NCBI RefSeq assembly: GCF_001522545.3
Contig: NC_031799.1
Coordinates: 33,806,958-33,870,957, forward strand
From: Parus major
Lineage: Eukaryota > Chordata > Aves > Passeriformes > Paridae
Direction of reading: 5' to 3'
Length of the DNA stretch: 64,000 nt
Of the stretch, positions 12,470 to 25,733 are shown piece by piece. The position numbers and the translations under genes are program-made. How positions within the stretch are numbered: position 1 is the stretch's first letter; each line of letters opens with the position of its first letter. Below the pieces are notes generated by a model. That model saw nothing but the letters and a program-made list of their open reading frames with translations, was not told the DNA's origin and searched no databases.

Positions 12470-12622
12470 TGTTACCAGAAATGCTACAAGGTCCGTGTCC
12501 TGGTTTAGGATTCGATTACTTTGACCCAATATGGCCAAGACATTCACAGACTGCTCTATGGATATCAGAATTTTTAAATACTGTTGTTGTGTGCACAGGA
12601 ACGCTCTTTTCTAGTCCACCAG
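12470..12622 (+). CDS. Candidate internal coding exon of the same unrecognised protein
   Basis: This 153-base segment follows a strong pyrimidine-rich acceptor (ending TTTATCAG) and is followed by a CAG|GTAAAA donor. It is open in the phase set by the 7228-7379 exon: the leftover T joins TG to make a leucine codon, then 50 codons follow and the exon again ends in phase 1. The peptide looks protein-like rather than AT-driven: it contains GPCPGLGFDYFDPIWPRH, three prolines near conserved-looking aromatics, W31 and the end SSPP. Joined to the first exon it places a soluble, aromatic-rich tail right after the membrane span. I do not recognise any family. The quality of both splice sites plus phase symmetry is the main evidence. 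Conservation in other birds and reptiles would decide it. Confidence 0.55.
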
Positions 12623-15101
12623 GTAAAATGATGAAAACACTGCAGTATCTTAGTGAAAAGCACCACCATAATAAAAGAACGGGAAACCAAAAATTAAATA
12701 TCAAGCTGTAACATTTTAATTTTATGGGAAGTCTCATCTTGCAAGTCAGATGAGAAGTGAAGTACATTTTTTTCAGACTAGACACTCAGAGCATCAGGGG
12801 TTCTGTCAAGATTGAGTTGGACTTTTTTTCTTGCTAGATAGAGCTGTAGAATATAAAAAGGTACTACTTCTGTATTTTACAGACAGAGAACATAAAGAAA
12901 ATTTAACTTTGCTTAGATAGCTGGTAGCAGAGACTGACTGTATCTAAACCTCACAAATATTGGTTGAAGCCCCATCTACAAGGTCCTCTTCTCCCATGGG
13001 AACAGCCTTTCATTTTGATACTTCTCTCCTAATTCAGCTCCCAGAAATGGCTTATGAAATACATCATTGTGTTCATAAAACTCTGCTATAGCTGCTGGTA
13101 CCTGTTCCACTTGAAAAAAAGCAATGATAAAATCCAGTTGCACTCTAATTCAAATGAGCTTTGGGTACCAGCACTACCTCTGAGATAGTCTGAATTCAGA
13201 CAGATTTCCTCTTTCCTTTGAGTCTTATCTGAGACAAATATTTTCATTTTCTTACTGAGCTAAGCTAGTTAATCAGGTCTGCTCATCCCTTTGAGCTCTG
13301 TGGTTTCTAATTAGCATTACCCCTTTTCCAAGTTCTATGGAGCTTTGGTTCCTTGGAAGAACTGCTTCATTCTGCCTTGAAGTCCTGCTGCTTGCAGATG
13401 GCAGTGCCTAACCCCAGATATGGATACATGGATAGATGTCAGATTTTTGTTGCTTTGAACCTAACCCATTTAAGCATCTGTTTTCAGCTGTAGAATGGAC
13501 ACTACCAAGTTCTTCTTGGTTATGCAAATATTTATTCTCATTTTTTCTGCTTACCAAATGTTTCTTGCTGCCATATACAGCATATAAAAACCAGGGAAAA
13601 TGGGGGGAGAATGAAAGTTTCATGGAAAAAGCGAAGGATGCTAAGAGCTTGTTAAATATTCTATCAGGCCCTTATTTGAAGAATTTCCATTAATTGCTTT
13701 GTAATCAAAATGCTTAGGGGGACCCTAATGATCTGAAAGGATTCAGCTGGACCACCCAGAGCTGCAAAGGGAAAAGAAGCCTCAAGGGCCTCTTGTAGGA
13801 TTAAACCTACTCCCATTCTAACATCTTGAAAATATTCTATGAGGGGCCTTCCCACCATCATCAAGTAATAGAAACCTTTCTTTGTACTTATCCAATGACT
13901 TTAGCACCACTGTGCTGCCTGAAAGCCGGACCGGAAGAAAATATTCACCTGTAAGACTGACTTGATAGGAGTGTTACGTCATAGCAGTATGACCATTGGA
14001 AACACATCCTAAAGGTTTCTGTATGTTGGTGAAATATAATTAAGATGCTGTCTGTCTATAGAATTAATTTTTATCTGTATCTATGTCATTCTATGTCTAT
14101 CAGGGACTAATTCAATTAAGTTGCTACTCATTGCCTTTACATGAATTGTGCAGTTATAAAGCTTCCCATTCAACAGGAATATCCAGTCTTAAAACTTCTA
14201 CAAATGAAAAGAGTAGAATGAATTTAGTGACTTAAACTCAGTAGGAGAAAGGGGAAATAACCTCACAAAGTAAAAAATAAGGCAGACAGGGAGCTGGGGA
14301 ATTGGCAGTAGAAATTGTGTTTGCCTGCATACAGATATAAAAGAAAGAAATTAAACTACATTATAGCCATCAAAATATGTAGCTACATAGATTATATATA
14401 TAAAGCTAGTAAAAGACCAGATTTTTGAAAAAGAGAATTCTGTTTTACATCACAATTCAAATTAAGTGAAATACATTTGTTCCAATACTTCTATAATAAC
14501 ATAGTCTGGAAACATATACGTAAGGGAAATAAAAAGTAGTAATATAATAGATACATTATTTTAAAGTTATGGCCTATAAACCAGTGAGAAATCTTCCCAC
14601 AATAGTGCAGCAGAATTGAATATGACAAAGCCATTGTGAATTGTCTGATGCTGGAATTGAGGCTGCAGTGAATATCAGGCATATTATTAAAATATTACTT
14701 ATTTTTAATGTGGTTTGTTGCATCTGGCTGTCCATAGTAATTAACTGAAAATCTGCTATGTACTTCTTCTGTTAGTGAATATGCGTAAAAAGCTGAAAAT
14801 GCAGGGCAAAGAGATGACCAGCTGGCAAGGTCATAGATTGTATGAAAAGCAGACATTTTCATTAGTACCTGATGTCCATTAAATTTTACAGCAATCAGCT
14901 TGCATTTTAACCTGGACAGCTGCATTTGCTTTGGCCTGCTGAGACTGTCCAAGACTACAATAGTTTCTTCATTGCTATAAGAGCAAGAACTTTTAATGGT
15001 ATGTTTTGGAGATGCTCACATTAGGACAAAAGTCTTCTTTATGAAGCACTGAAAACATACATTTTTATGAGGTTAAATTTTCCATTGATCTCAGCTTTTA
15101 G
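12623..15101. other. AT-rich spacer, nothing recognised
   Basis: No repeat family or convincing coding segment. The open frames at 13436-13693 and 14695-14952 lack splice borders and domains. Confidence 0.4.
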
Positions 15102-15146
15102 AGACTACAGAGAAGATCATTTCACCACATGAGAGAATATTTGAAT
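15102..15146 (+). CDS. Possible small exon of the candidate gene
   Basis: A good pyrimidine-rich acceptor (CTCAGCTTTTAG) precedes 15102 and a GTAAGA donor follows 15146. The 45 bases are open in phase 1 to phase 1, so the segment could follow the 12470 exon without breaking the frame, adding a charged peptide that reads TTEKIISPHERIFE after a junction glutamate. If the donor is not used, the same frame continues 12 more residues to a TAA at 15181-15183, making it a terminal exon and a total protein of about 123 residues. It is short, so chance agreement is quite possible. Confidence 0.28.
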
Positions 15147-16387
15147 GTAAGAAGACTCCCTCACAGAGAGGGACAAGTTTTTAAGTATCAAAAGGCCACA
15201 ACTTTGTCCTACACCTTAAATCCTTCTGTAATCTATAGGCAGAGTATCAGTTGTATCAGAAATGGAGTGTTATATGCAGACACACCAACAGTGGATGTTT
15301 GCAGTGTACTCTTAGACGATCTTGTGTTTTAGTACTCCCTTTTTGATTCCTCACATACCATGAAGTAGATTTCCCCATAAGTAGGTGAAACAGGTTAAAT
15401 TCTCATTAAAGGCCAATTCAGCCACATGCGTAACAGCATTATTCAATTAAAAGGAAGACTTAACAAACTAATTGACAGGACAAAGCTTTTAAAGCCTACA
15501 CACAACCTCAGCACATTTAGGAAGATTATGGTTTAATGTACAACTCTCTGGCTTTTCTGACATATCTTCAGTGCCTTGCTGAAACCTTCCCCCTTCCTGC
15601 ACCTGGACCAGAGCTCATTGTGCTTTAAGGAGGGTTATTTTGGCTTGAAGAGAAGAGGACTTTCATGACTTCAAACATGGACATTAGATCAAGTTTTTAT
15701 CTTCTCACATAATCCTGTCTTTGATGTCACCAGGCTGAGGCCTCTCAGAATAGAGAGAGAAAGCTGTGAAAAGAGGCCCATTTAATTTATACATTTAAGT
15801 GCTGCTGTTCTAATTCACCAGAGTAGCATTTTCATTGTTTTCTGCTTTGCATCCTAAAGGCAGGCTTACACCAGGCAATTATGAATGGCTCTTCTGAACA
15901 AATAATTGGAATCCTCTAGTTGTGGGATATGGTTAAACAATGTCAGGATTGGAGACAAGAGGTCAAATGTATTCCCACTGGCACTACTGAAGTTACAGGC
16001 TACTCTTTTCACTTGCCTTGAAGGATGAGTATTTGTAATCATTTGTTTTAACAGCAGCTAATCAGGTAAGCTGCATGATAAAAAAAGTAAACATGAAAAT
16101 GATATTTTGTATTTGCCTTCAATCCAGAACAATTGTCTTGAGTTCAAATAATAAATCCTGAGAATGTGGTATGGAAGAATGCTTTGCAGAATGAAGAGTA
16201 TCTGATGAGAATTAAGCTGGTAAATACACACAACATTTACAAAACCCTCCTCTTGAAACTGCAGTAAGGAGACAGATGTAAAAATAGCAATTGATTCTAT
16301 ATGGAGACACCTCTGTTGAATAATTCCACCAAATTATTGGTGGAGCAATGGCTCTATGATTGAGTATCTTTCTTTTACCCAAAAAAG
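15147..16387. other. AT-rich spacer, nothing recognised
   Basis: A 67-codon open frame at 15129-15332 overlaps the previous candidate exon in another frame. No repeats or RNA genes were recognised. Confidence 0.35.
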
Positions 16388-16563
16388 AAATTGAAACACC
16401 CGAGGGATTGAGACACAGTTTCTGCAGTTTACCTCGTAAAGCAAATAATTTAGTCTTTTACGAAACAGCTATCTCCAAATTGTCCACAAAGAAATTACCC
16501 ACATCACTTTCTAGTGAATTTTGTAATGTAGGAATTTTGTGCCAAAGTTCACCAAAACTGTAA
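16388..16563 (+). CDS. Alternative terminal exon of the candidate gene (weak)
   Basis: A pyrimidine tract followed by AAAAAAG would be a weak acceptor at 16387. From 16388 the frame is open in the phase left by the 12470 exon: it gives a junction glutamate plus 57 residues (IETPEGLRHSFCSLPRKANN at its start) and stops with TAA at 16561-16563. An AATAAA lies about 140 bases further on. The peptide is basic and serine-rich and has no recognised motif. It cannot follow the 15102-15146 exon if that exon's donor is used, because a stop would form at the junction. I keep it only as an alternative. Confidence 0.2.
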
Positions 16564-19500
16564 AGTTTTATACATATCCTAAGAAGATCAAAACTCTGTG
16601 TGTGTATGCATGTGGACAATGGAATTGTACTACAGAAATACAAATAATGAGATAAAACATTTTATCAAGATGAAAGTTGAATAGTCTTTGTTTAGTGGAT
16701 TCACTAATAAAGAAATGAATTGACTAGAAGACAAACAGGATAACCAATAGTAAAATATATGTACCTTCCTGATTCAGAGATATTTATGCATAGTGATCAT
16801 TGCCATGAATCAAAACCAGAGCAATTTGTTCTTCCACTTCCACTGAAATATACAGGGTAAAATTTACATATTGTCTGTTGCCTTACCTAGGGCTTATGCC
16901 TGTTTCACAAAATACACTTGGTCCAAAGCAAAGTATTGCTAACTCAAGTCATTCAAAACTCAAAACCTCTGTATCTCCGACAAGTCCCAAATCTTTTTCT
17001 TTGCCTTTTGAAAGTATGAACTGCCAAAGGTCTTTATAACTGCTATACTTCTTTATAACAACAAAGCTAAAACTTATTTATCTTTGAAACACAATCTAAT
17101 ATGGATCATATTTATAACTGCATTAATTTGAGAGAACAGGGTTCACAAATGTACCCATTAAAATGACTGTAATTTTTATACTACTGCTTCTACTACCACC
17201 TCTCACCACTGCAGTCCCAAAACTCTTCTTTATTTATATGCTTAAACTTCATGTAGACTAAAGCTCTTTACTGGAAGTTAATGAGTTTGAAGCAGAAAAT
17301 CTTAGTTCTTCATATACCTCTTTTTTTTCTCCAGTGTTTGACATCTATTTTATATCACCAGCACAAATAAATGTTATCTATAGACTCCTGTCCATGACAC
17401 AATTACACATTATTTCCCATTTTACAGTGCCTTTAATGGCTATTAAAGTTTATTTCAGGAGACATATTCTTTATTTTCTTTTCTGCTTTCTAGTATGAGG
17501 TTAACATGGGTTATACTCTAATTTATGTTTATTAGTGGGTTATGATTCTGACTGCATCTCCATGAGGAATATAACTGTCTTCCACAGCTACCTTTCTGAT
17601 GATCATAAAACAAATATTGAACAATGAGGAAAGCCTTAAAAAAACAACTCCCACACCCCACAACTAAACAAAAGAACCCAAACAAAAAACAACAAACAAA
17701 GAACCACAAACAAACAAACAAATCCCTGTCTAAAATAGAGGAATGGCTAAGTACAACCTAGATTCTATGCTGTGTCACTTTCTGTATTTTTTTTTCTGCT
17801 ATGGTTTTAGATGCAAAAATTTATATTGGAGCACTGTCCCATCTGTGCAAATCTATGCCAGTGACTCCAAGACTTTTGGAACAGAATGTTACAAACATTC
17901 CCTACAATAGTCAGAATAAATGAAGCTCTGGGCAAGCTCTGTTGATCTTGTCCCACTGACTTCACCAGGAGTTGGATCAGTCTCATTTGTTTGGTGAAAA
18001 ACTATAGACCTGCCATTTCTACATGCAGAGTTGCTCATATGTTCTGTGTTTCTGGCACTGCCACAATTGCCTATGCATTGACAATATTTAAGTGTATTAG
18101 GCACTCAAATTAAGGAGTAGAACTTCCCTTCTCAGTTGGTATAGGAAAACATTACTATCAGCATTATATATATACCAGTTCATTAGACTACCCAACATCA
18201 TGTTAAGAAAACAATATAGATACATATATATAAAACACTATAGATACTATATGAAGATACAGTGTATTTAATTGTAATTGATGTGATTTCATGAGAGAAT
18301 TTGATCAAATAGTAGAATCAGAATTTCTGCAGGTACTGTTATACTACAATACCTGTACTGCAAGTGGCTGGGGACCACTTCAGGGTGGTCCAAGGTCTGT
18401 ACTCTGTCCCACATGGATGGCAGTCCAGGGAATGGAGGAGTGGATGGCAGACATCCTCCTGTCTGCTGAATTGTCCTCATAGTAGAGCAGCAAAGCTGGG
18501 AACTGCTAGTGCCTCCACTTACTGCCTCCTTTCCCTCCTAATGGGTCAAACTGTCACTTTTTTCTTGGTCTCAACAAGGTTGTTTGTTTCTGTCACATGC
18601 CCTGGCTGCTAACCCAGTTTGGAAATCTTATGTCCACTGGGGAAGAGGTTTTGGGCTACAGTTTCTGTGGACATAAAAAAAAAAAAAAAATTAAAAAGAG
18701 CAATGTCCTTGAAGATGGAAAGCATTAGGACTGAGCACTTTGTTGTGTTCCTTCATCTGGCTGGCCTAATTCCTAGCCAACAGAATTTTAGTCACCTAGG
18801 CAATATCTTAGGGCTATGTGTAGCAGGGGCAACTAATTAATAGCATATTCCATGAAGAAGAGACATTTCACTTGCCTTAAACAGGAATCAAGCCATGTCT
18901 TGTGCAGCCTGAGTGAATGCTGTATCATGGATCTGCTGGAAACCAGGATGCACACCACCTCCAGCCACAGAATAAAGAAATGGAATTTGCCACTCAGTTA
19001 ACACTGGCTATATTAGGTGTCTTACTGAAGGACTTTGATGTACCCCATCATAAAGAGAGTATTTCCTGCGGGGATTCCAAACAGCTAAATCAAGGGCTCT
19101 GGATTCTGCCACCTGACCCCTGCATACACGTTTTTCTGTGAAGCTAATCCTACCTATGTATATTTAAATAATACTGAAATACTTATACCCTGTCACACTT
19201 TGCTCCATGCTCTTTTTCTTTCACCATAAACAGAGATAAATAAAGAGATGCAGAGATAAATCATAACACCAGTAAATATTAAGCAGAAAATCAGTAGTCT
19301 TATTTGGGTGAGGACTGAAAAGTTAGGCTGCAGTTATCCAGTCATATTTTGTTTGCTTCAGGCTACTTATTTATGACATGAAAAACCACTTACATCCAAG
19401 TATGAGTATACCAGTGGAGCACAGAGAAATTCTCACTTCCAGCAGTTCTGCCAATACAACAATACACACCTGTGCAGCTCTAGCTGCTGGAACCTCCTTT

Positions 19501-20210
19501 TAGACTCCTTTAGCTCTGTCATTCTATCCAGTTATAAAATTAGGTCAGTACTATATCAGTAAGGGTAATCAAGACTTTTCAGAATGTTGATCTTTTAATC
19601 TATTAAAATATCTTTTAATACCATTATTATCTTTTTAATGCCATTTATTTGAGGACAAAATATGGTACACAGTGTCATTAATGAAACCGAACACAGATCT
19701 TTACTTAGATGGCAGCTCATGCCTATCGTACACAGCTGTAAGTGGCTGAAGTAAATGTTGTCAGGGGAGAATTTGACCCCAGAAAATTATTTCTTTCTGA
19801 CTTGTAATCACCCTTACAACTGTATATTTTCTGAATTGTTCAACCAACATTAGAGCCAGAACTTTATGTATTTTATTACAAAGGAGAGATCATACATCTT
19901 ACAAACAAAATAAAGGTGCATGAATTAATGATGTTTGTTTACCTTTTGAAAATGCTTCTTAGCATAATCATCATATTTCCATAAAAGCAGAGCAGCGATG
20001 ATGTGATTAGATAGTTAAGTTGCTTTGTCATTAAAATGATTCTATGAATAGGATGAATAATTACAACTGGATACCTGAGAAAGCCTTCATCTGAAGTGTC
20101 TGTTACCTATGTACAGAGATCAGAATAGGAATAACATATGTAAAAATAAGTTAAATTAAAACTGATTAAAAACTGCCATAAACCAAATCTGCAGAGTGGA
20201 AACAAATGGG
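16564..20210. other. AT-rich intergenic stretch
   Basis: It contains short low-complexity pieces: a CAAA-rich tract at about 17640-17726, TA-rich microsatellite DNA near 18165-18235 and a run of A at about 18677-18692. No gene or transposon family was recognised. Confidence 0.4.
17640..17726. repeat. A/C-rich low-complexity tract (CAAA-like)
   Basis: Irregular CAAA/CCAAA units fill this stretch. It makes a glycine- and phenylalanine-rich chance ORF on the opposite strand, which should not be called a gene. Confidence 0.6.
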
Positions 20211-20289
20211 AATTCCAAAGGGAAAAGAGTAAGCAAAGTAAGGTTTGAGAACTCCACAGGGAAAAGAGTAAGCAAAAAAAGGTTTGAGA
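20211..20289. repeat. Two-copy tandem repeat, about 40-base unit
   Basis: Two adjacent copies (20211-20250 and 20251-20289) share GGAAAAGAGTAAGCAAA and AGGTTTGAGA with a few differences. They lie just before the assembly gap and may be the edge of a longer array. Confidence 0.8.
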
Positions 20290-20328
20290 TTTGATACAAT
20301 GGGAGGACATACAGAGGGAAAGAAAAGG

Positions 20329-20363
20329 TCGGCAGGCAGGCAGGGAGGCAGGCAGGGAGGGTG
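20329..20363. repeat. Tetranucleotide (GGCA/GGGA)n microsatellite at gap edge
   Basis: GGCAGGCAGGCAGGGA-type units run directly into the run of N. The repeat is the likely cause of the assembly break. Confidence 0.85.
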
Positions 20364-21183
20364 NNNNNNNNNNNNNNNNNNNNNNNNNNNNNNNNNNNNN
20401 NNNNNNNNNNNNNNNNNNNNNNNNNNNNNNNNNNNNNNNNNNNNNNNNNNNNNNNNNNNNNNNNNNNNNNNNNNNNNNNNNNNNNNNNNNNNNNNNNNNN
20501 NNNNNNNNNNNNNNNNNNNNNNNNNNNNNNNNNNNNNNNNNNNNNNNNNNNNNNNNNNNNNNNNNNNNNNNNNNNNNNNNNNNNNNNNNNNNNNNNNNNN
20601 NNNNNNNNNNNNNNNNNNNNNNNNNNNNNNNNNNNNNNNNNNNNNNNNNNNNNNNNNNNNNNNNNNNNNNNNNNNNNNNNNNNNNNNNNNNNNNNNNNNN
20701 NNNNNNNNNNNNNNNNNNNNNNNNNNNNNNNNNNNNNNNNNNNNNNNNNNNNNNNNNNNNNNNNNNNNNNNNNNNNNNNNNNNNNNNNNNNNNNNNNNNN
20801 NNNNNNNNNNNNNNNNNNNNNNNNNNNNNNNNNNNNNNNNNNNNNNNNNNNNNNNNNNNNNNNNNNNNNNNNNNNNNNNNNNNNNNNNNNNNNNNNNNNN
20901 NNNNNNNNNNNNNNNNNNNNNNNNNNNNNNNNNNNNNNNNNNNNNNNNNNNNNNNNNNNNNNNNNNNNNNNNNNNNNNNNNNNNNNNNNNNNNNNNNNNN
21001 NNNNNNNNNNNNNNNNNNNNNNNNNNNNNNNNNNNNNNNNNNNNNNNNNNNNNNNNNNNNNNNNNNNNNNNNNNNNNNNNNNNNNNNNNNNNNNNNNNNN
21101 NNNNNNNNNNNNNNNNNNNNNNNNNNNNNNNNNNNNNNNNNNNNNNNNNNNNNNNNNNNNNNNNNNNNNNNNNNNNNNNNNNN
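20364..21183. other. Assembly gap (820 N)
   Basis: Unresolved bases. Open frames reported across it are artefacts of reading through N. Confidence 1.
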
Positions 21184-24100
21184 AAAAGAAACTTTGAAAA
21201 TATTAAGTGTGAGAGAATGACAAGAGTTAGGGAAGACCTGTAAAGGAGTTTCAAATCAGCAATAGCAATAAAACAGAAATCACTGGTCAAACCAGTGTTG
21301 TCCCCATGGGATTCACTTCTGGGACAGTCACAGGAGTACAATCAAGCCTTCAGCAGACATTGATTAGTACCCTTTTTAAGTAAGACAACATCATAAATAT
21401 GATAGAGGGTGCTTTTCAAAAGGGCAGACTCATGAAGTCAGTAGTGGAGACTGCTGAAAGACATAATGTTCATGTACATCATATGCTTTAAAACATATGA
21501 CCCCAAATTTCTATGGGAAGTCATAATTAAAATGTCATCTTTCAAGTCTTTCACTCATACAGACTACACAGATTTATACATTGATGAGATATCTGTTTTC
21601 CTAATTATAGTAGGGATCTGAAGTGGAACAAGATGGTTTTCAAATGGTCAGGAGAATTGAAATTCTTCACTTTTAGGAAAAAAACACACAGTAGAGAATG
21701 ATTTGAAGGACTTCAGAGGATTTTGGTCCCAAACACGGTTGAGACTAGTTGAACTGAACTCACAATATTTTGGTGTTGAAGAGAATATCACAAATTCAAT
21801 AAAACACAGCACAAATACTTGTGACTAAGAAAATATTCCCAGTGTAGGTAAATTTAGGTAAAGTAATTTTCATTTGGATAGGTCAATTCCCTATTCTCAA
21901 ATACTGACATGAAAAGGACATTCGAGTTGAAAAGAATGTATAGTATTCACTATCTTAATTTTGATAATATTTTAAGAATTATTATAAGTTACATATAAAA
22001 TAAGTTACAAATCCCAATTCCCCTTAGAGTTAAAATCTGGCTCTCATAAAGGTTCTAGAAGACTGTATTTTTATCTTCATATTACTGTTTGCTTATATAA
22101 ATACATACGAGATCTAGGTGAAAATTTGTCATTTTTTTGTTTCCAAAGCATCCCATATGTTCATTTTTGTTGGAATGGCAAAACAATTTGTTTTGAAACT
22201 CTGCAAGAGAAAACAAAGTTTTGTGTGAGCAATGGAAGCACTGAAGATGGGACTCTACAGGCTTGCTTCCTACGTTCTCTAGAGACCATGACTCATATGT
22301 ACACTCATTTTTTTCTTCCGGTTATCATAAACCATCCAGTACTTTCAGTTTCATGTTTAATGAAAGCCAAAGAAATTTCATTCTTTTGAGACCTATACTT
22401 CTCTGGAAAGGTGGAGGCCTGAAGGGAAGAGGAATTACAGATGGAGAGTATGACTGCAGAATTTTTGAAGGTCTTTTTTGAAGGAAATTAGAGAATAAAA
22501 TGATAATATTTATGCAACCACTACTACACAGACAAAGATAGCATGGGAACTATTTTAGATTGAACAATTAACTCATCAGTGGATAAGATTTTATTGATTC
22601 CATATATGGTCAAATACTGTAAATTGTGGGTCAATTATTACTGGCAGGCCCTGAGAAACACAAACTAATTAAAAAATACTACCCATTCATCAATTCATGG
22701 ACACACACACACACAGATAAAAAAACCTCACTGAACTGACAGATTAAACCTTGATTACAGCTGAATCACAATTTGCACTGATGTTTATGAGTTCTTTGGC
22801 TAAATAAAATCAATTTAAATTAGACAGTCTAGTAAGCCTTACTTGGAGTAAATCTTATAGAGTAAGAGAAGATTATTTAAATTGATAATAAATAGTAGTT
22901 ACTGCATTTGAAAAAGAGTAATAAAGCTGTTAAGACATTTAATCTTGAACACAGGATCCTGCTTCTAAGAAGAACAACATATTGTATAACATACCATGAA
23001 TAAATGTATGTTCTAAAACTATTGAAAGGTTGACATTAGTTCTTATAAAAACTGATAAATATGAATGTGAAAATGAATAAAATATAAGGTCATCAGCAGC
23101 TTACCCTTTTTTATGAACTTTGATCATGAAATAGGGTTTGCATTTGTTTCTCAGATCTGAATGGAGATGGAATTCAAGATAAGATATTAATCATAATTAA
23201 AATGACTATAACAGGTCTATTCCAGCAAATTCTTAACAACAACAAAGAATGCTTAGCCATAATGAACTGCTTCATTCATTAATTTCTTCATTAAGAGGCA
23301 CTCCATTTAATAAGTTCAGTAAAAAGGTGATATAATATTGTATTTGTATTCTATTTTTTATCAATTTCCACTTTGGTGGTATATTATTTGGAAAGTGAAA
23401 TAAATAATTTAAAACGTGTAATTGCTTTTATTTATTCATATAGTAATTCCCTAAGCAATGCTGTGTTTATAAGTTGTCAGTGTGCATATTAATTTGTCAT
23501 ACCCACCAATCTCATGTTCATTTATTTACTACTATTCATTGAGAAATAGATTAAAAAGGACATGCTGCCCCTTCTTTGAAAGTTTTAATAAGGCCAAGTA
23601 GGCCAAACAGTATATTCCAATTGAATCCTGCTGGTTGCCAGGACTTGAAAATTACTCATTAGTGTTCTTCATGATTTAATATGTTTGTATGCATGATTAT
23701 GTATGAATACACATTAAATGACCGATAAAATAACACTTTCTCATTTGGATATTAAAATGTATTAATTGTTCAGTAGTACAGGCTCATATGAACTTGTTGA
23801 ATAGCATAAATTAACTGAAATGTGTGTCATATTAATAAAAACTGGTGATGGCCCTATGAAGAATAAACAAAGAATGAACTAAAATCTCCTTGTTCCTTCT
23901 CTAGCAGCAGAAAAAAAAAATATAGCAAAAAAATGGTGTTATTGCAATCCTTGCATATATCTTTTGTTTATAGTTCCTGTGTCTAAGCATAGGGAAAAAG
24001 AATTGAGGATTTAATTGCAAAACTATGTAATTTAAATTAGGTTCTCAAAAAATAAGATGTGCAACATATTTTCTCTGACAATATAAAATCCTAGGCCTAA

Positions 24101-25733
24101 TCTCATATGCTCATGGAAATCTGATTCTAGTGTACAGTGGAATGTGAAGAAAACTTATCTCCTGGACCCATTCAAGACCTTCATGACCAGCTCTCTTATT
24201 GACAAACAATTAATTAGTAAAAGGTCTAACTGCATTTTCTTTGTTTGGCCAAAAGTCCTATTGATGGGAAGGATGGATTTCTGGGAACTGAAGATGAAGA
24301 AGGTGTACTCCTAGGAGCTGCCTGAGAGTGGAAAATACTATAAAGCAGTGGACGTTAAGTAGTTTATGGAGTTAAAACAAAAATATATGGAATTGACATT
24401 TAAATCTGAAATGTCTTTCCACTTTTCAATGCTTTATAGCGATATAAATACATACAAGCAATTATATGTTTAAAATTCTTTACTTAGTTTTCCAAATAAT
24501 GTATCAGTGAAGTGAAAATTGATAAAGAAAGAATAAAAAATACTATTACACTGTATATTAATATATAAAATATTCATTACACTGTACTTTTGAAGAGTGA
24601 AGTGAGGGAGTTTTTACACAGCAAACTCTGATGAATGAACCTTAATGCAGCCAGTTACATTAATACTTTACAGAAGTCATGAGTAGGGATACATGATAAT
24701 TCCATATGAAAATCCTTATGTCCTGTATTAAGCAACTCTTTCCTGTGCTTCTTTTTAATAGAAGACCATGAAAAAAATAACAGTAACAATGTTTATCAAG
24801 AAAGTTTTTCTTCTGTGAAAGTAAGACTGTCTCAACTCATAACCTTTGTAAAAATTAGTGGGTTTGTTGCCGTGAAGATAAATTACCAGTCTGCTTGTCC
24901 AAGAACATATTTGACTGGGATTCCTATTCAAATTCTTAATTACTTTCATATACCTGAAAGCAGAACCTAGCAAACTGATTCTACCATCTTTAAAAGACAG
25001 CTATTTACGTCTGCCTCAGATAAAAAGTAACACTGTCCTTGCAGTTACCAATAAAAACGGATTATAACTATTTTGTTTTTTCTCTAAATTGCAGGTCACT
25101 GCAAAAAGATGTTAAGATAATAAATCTACCAAATAAACATATTCTCCTGGCACTCAGCAGGGGCTGGCTTGGGCTCATTTGTCTCCAGTTCATTATCTTG
25201 TCTGCATTATTCAGTAGTCTGGTTCATGCTCAATGGGCTTCAAACAACTTTTAAGAGCTAAAGTCTTCTTTAGTTTTGCCTCACTCTCTCACTTTGTAAA
25301 ACAAATTTGAAAGTTGCTCAAATTGCTATAGTGAATTAATGGCATTAATACTGTAATTCAGTGTTACTTATTCACGTGGTACTGTTAATGTTCAACTTGG
25401 AATTAGCTAATACACATGGCAAATTTCCAAAGTTTCCATTTAAGCATTGTTAGATTCAGTTTCATATATGAATAACAGCTGTTAATTCAAAAGACTTGTG
25501 CTGCATCCTTTATACATATATTATTATTATGATTTTAAAATTCTAAAATGATTATTTTATATACAAAAATCAACAAAACATGGTGAAATAAAACTCTGAA
25601 CAACTAAATATTTATTTGTGTATGTTTATAACTTATTGCCATGAAGCAGTGCTTAAAATCCCCAGAATTATATATTCCTAAAACATGACTTGGACATATT
25701 TCAATCTAAGGGTGCCAAAGGTATTTTTAATAC
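21184..25733. other. AT-rich intergenic stretch
   Basis: No gene or recognisable mobile element. A short (AC)n microsatellite sits at 22701-22715. Open frames such as 22126-22389 lack splice signals and protein-like sequence. Confidence 0.45.

Noticed and set aside
17518..17721. 67-codon minus-strand frame rich in Phe, Cys and Gly
   Set aside because: Produced by the CAAA-like low-complexity tract.
20166..21341. Long open frames through the N run
   Set aside because: They exist only because N bases contain no stop codons.
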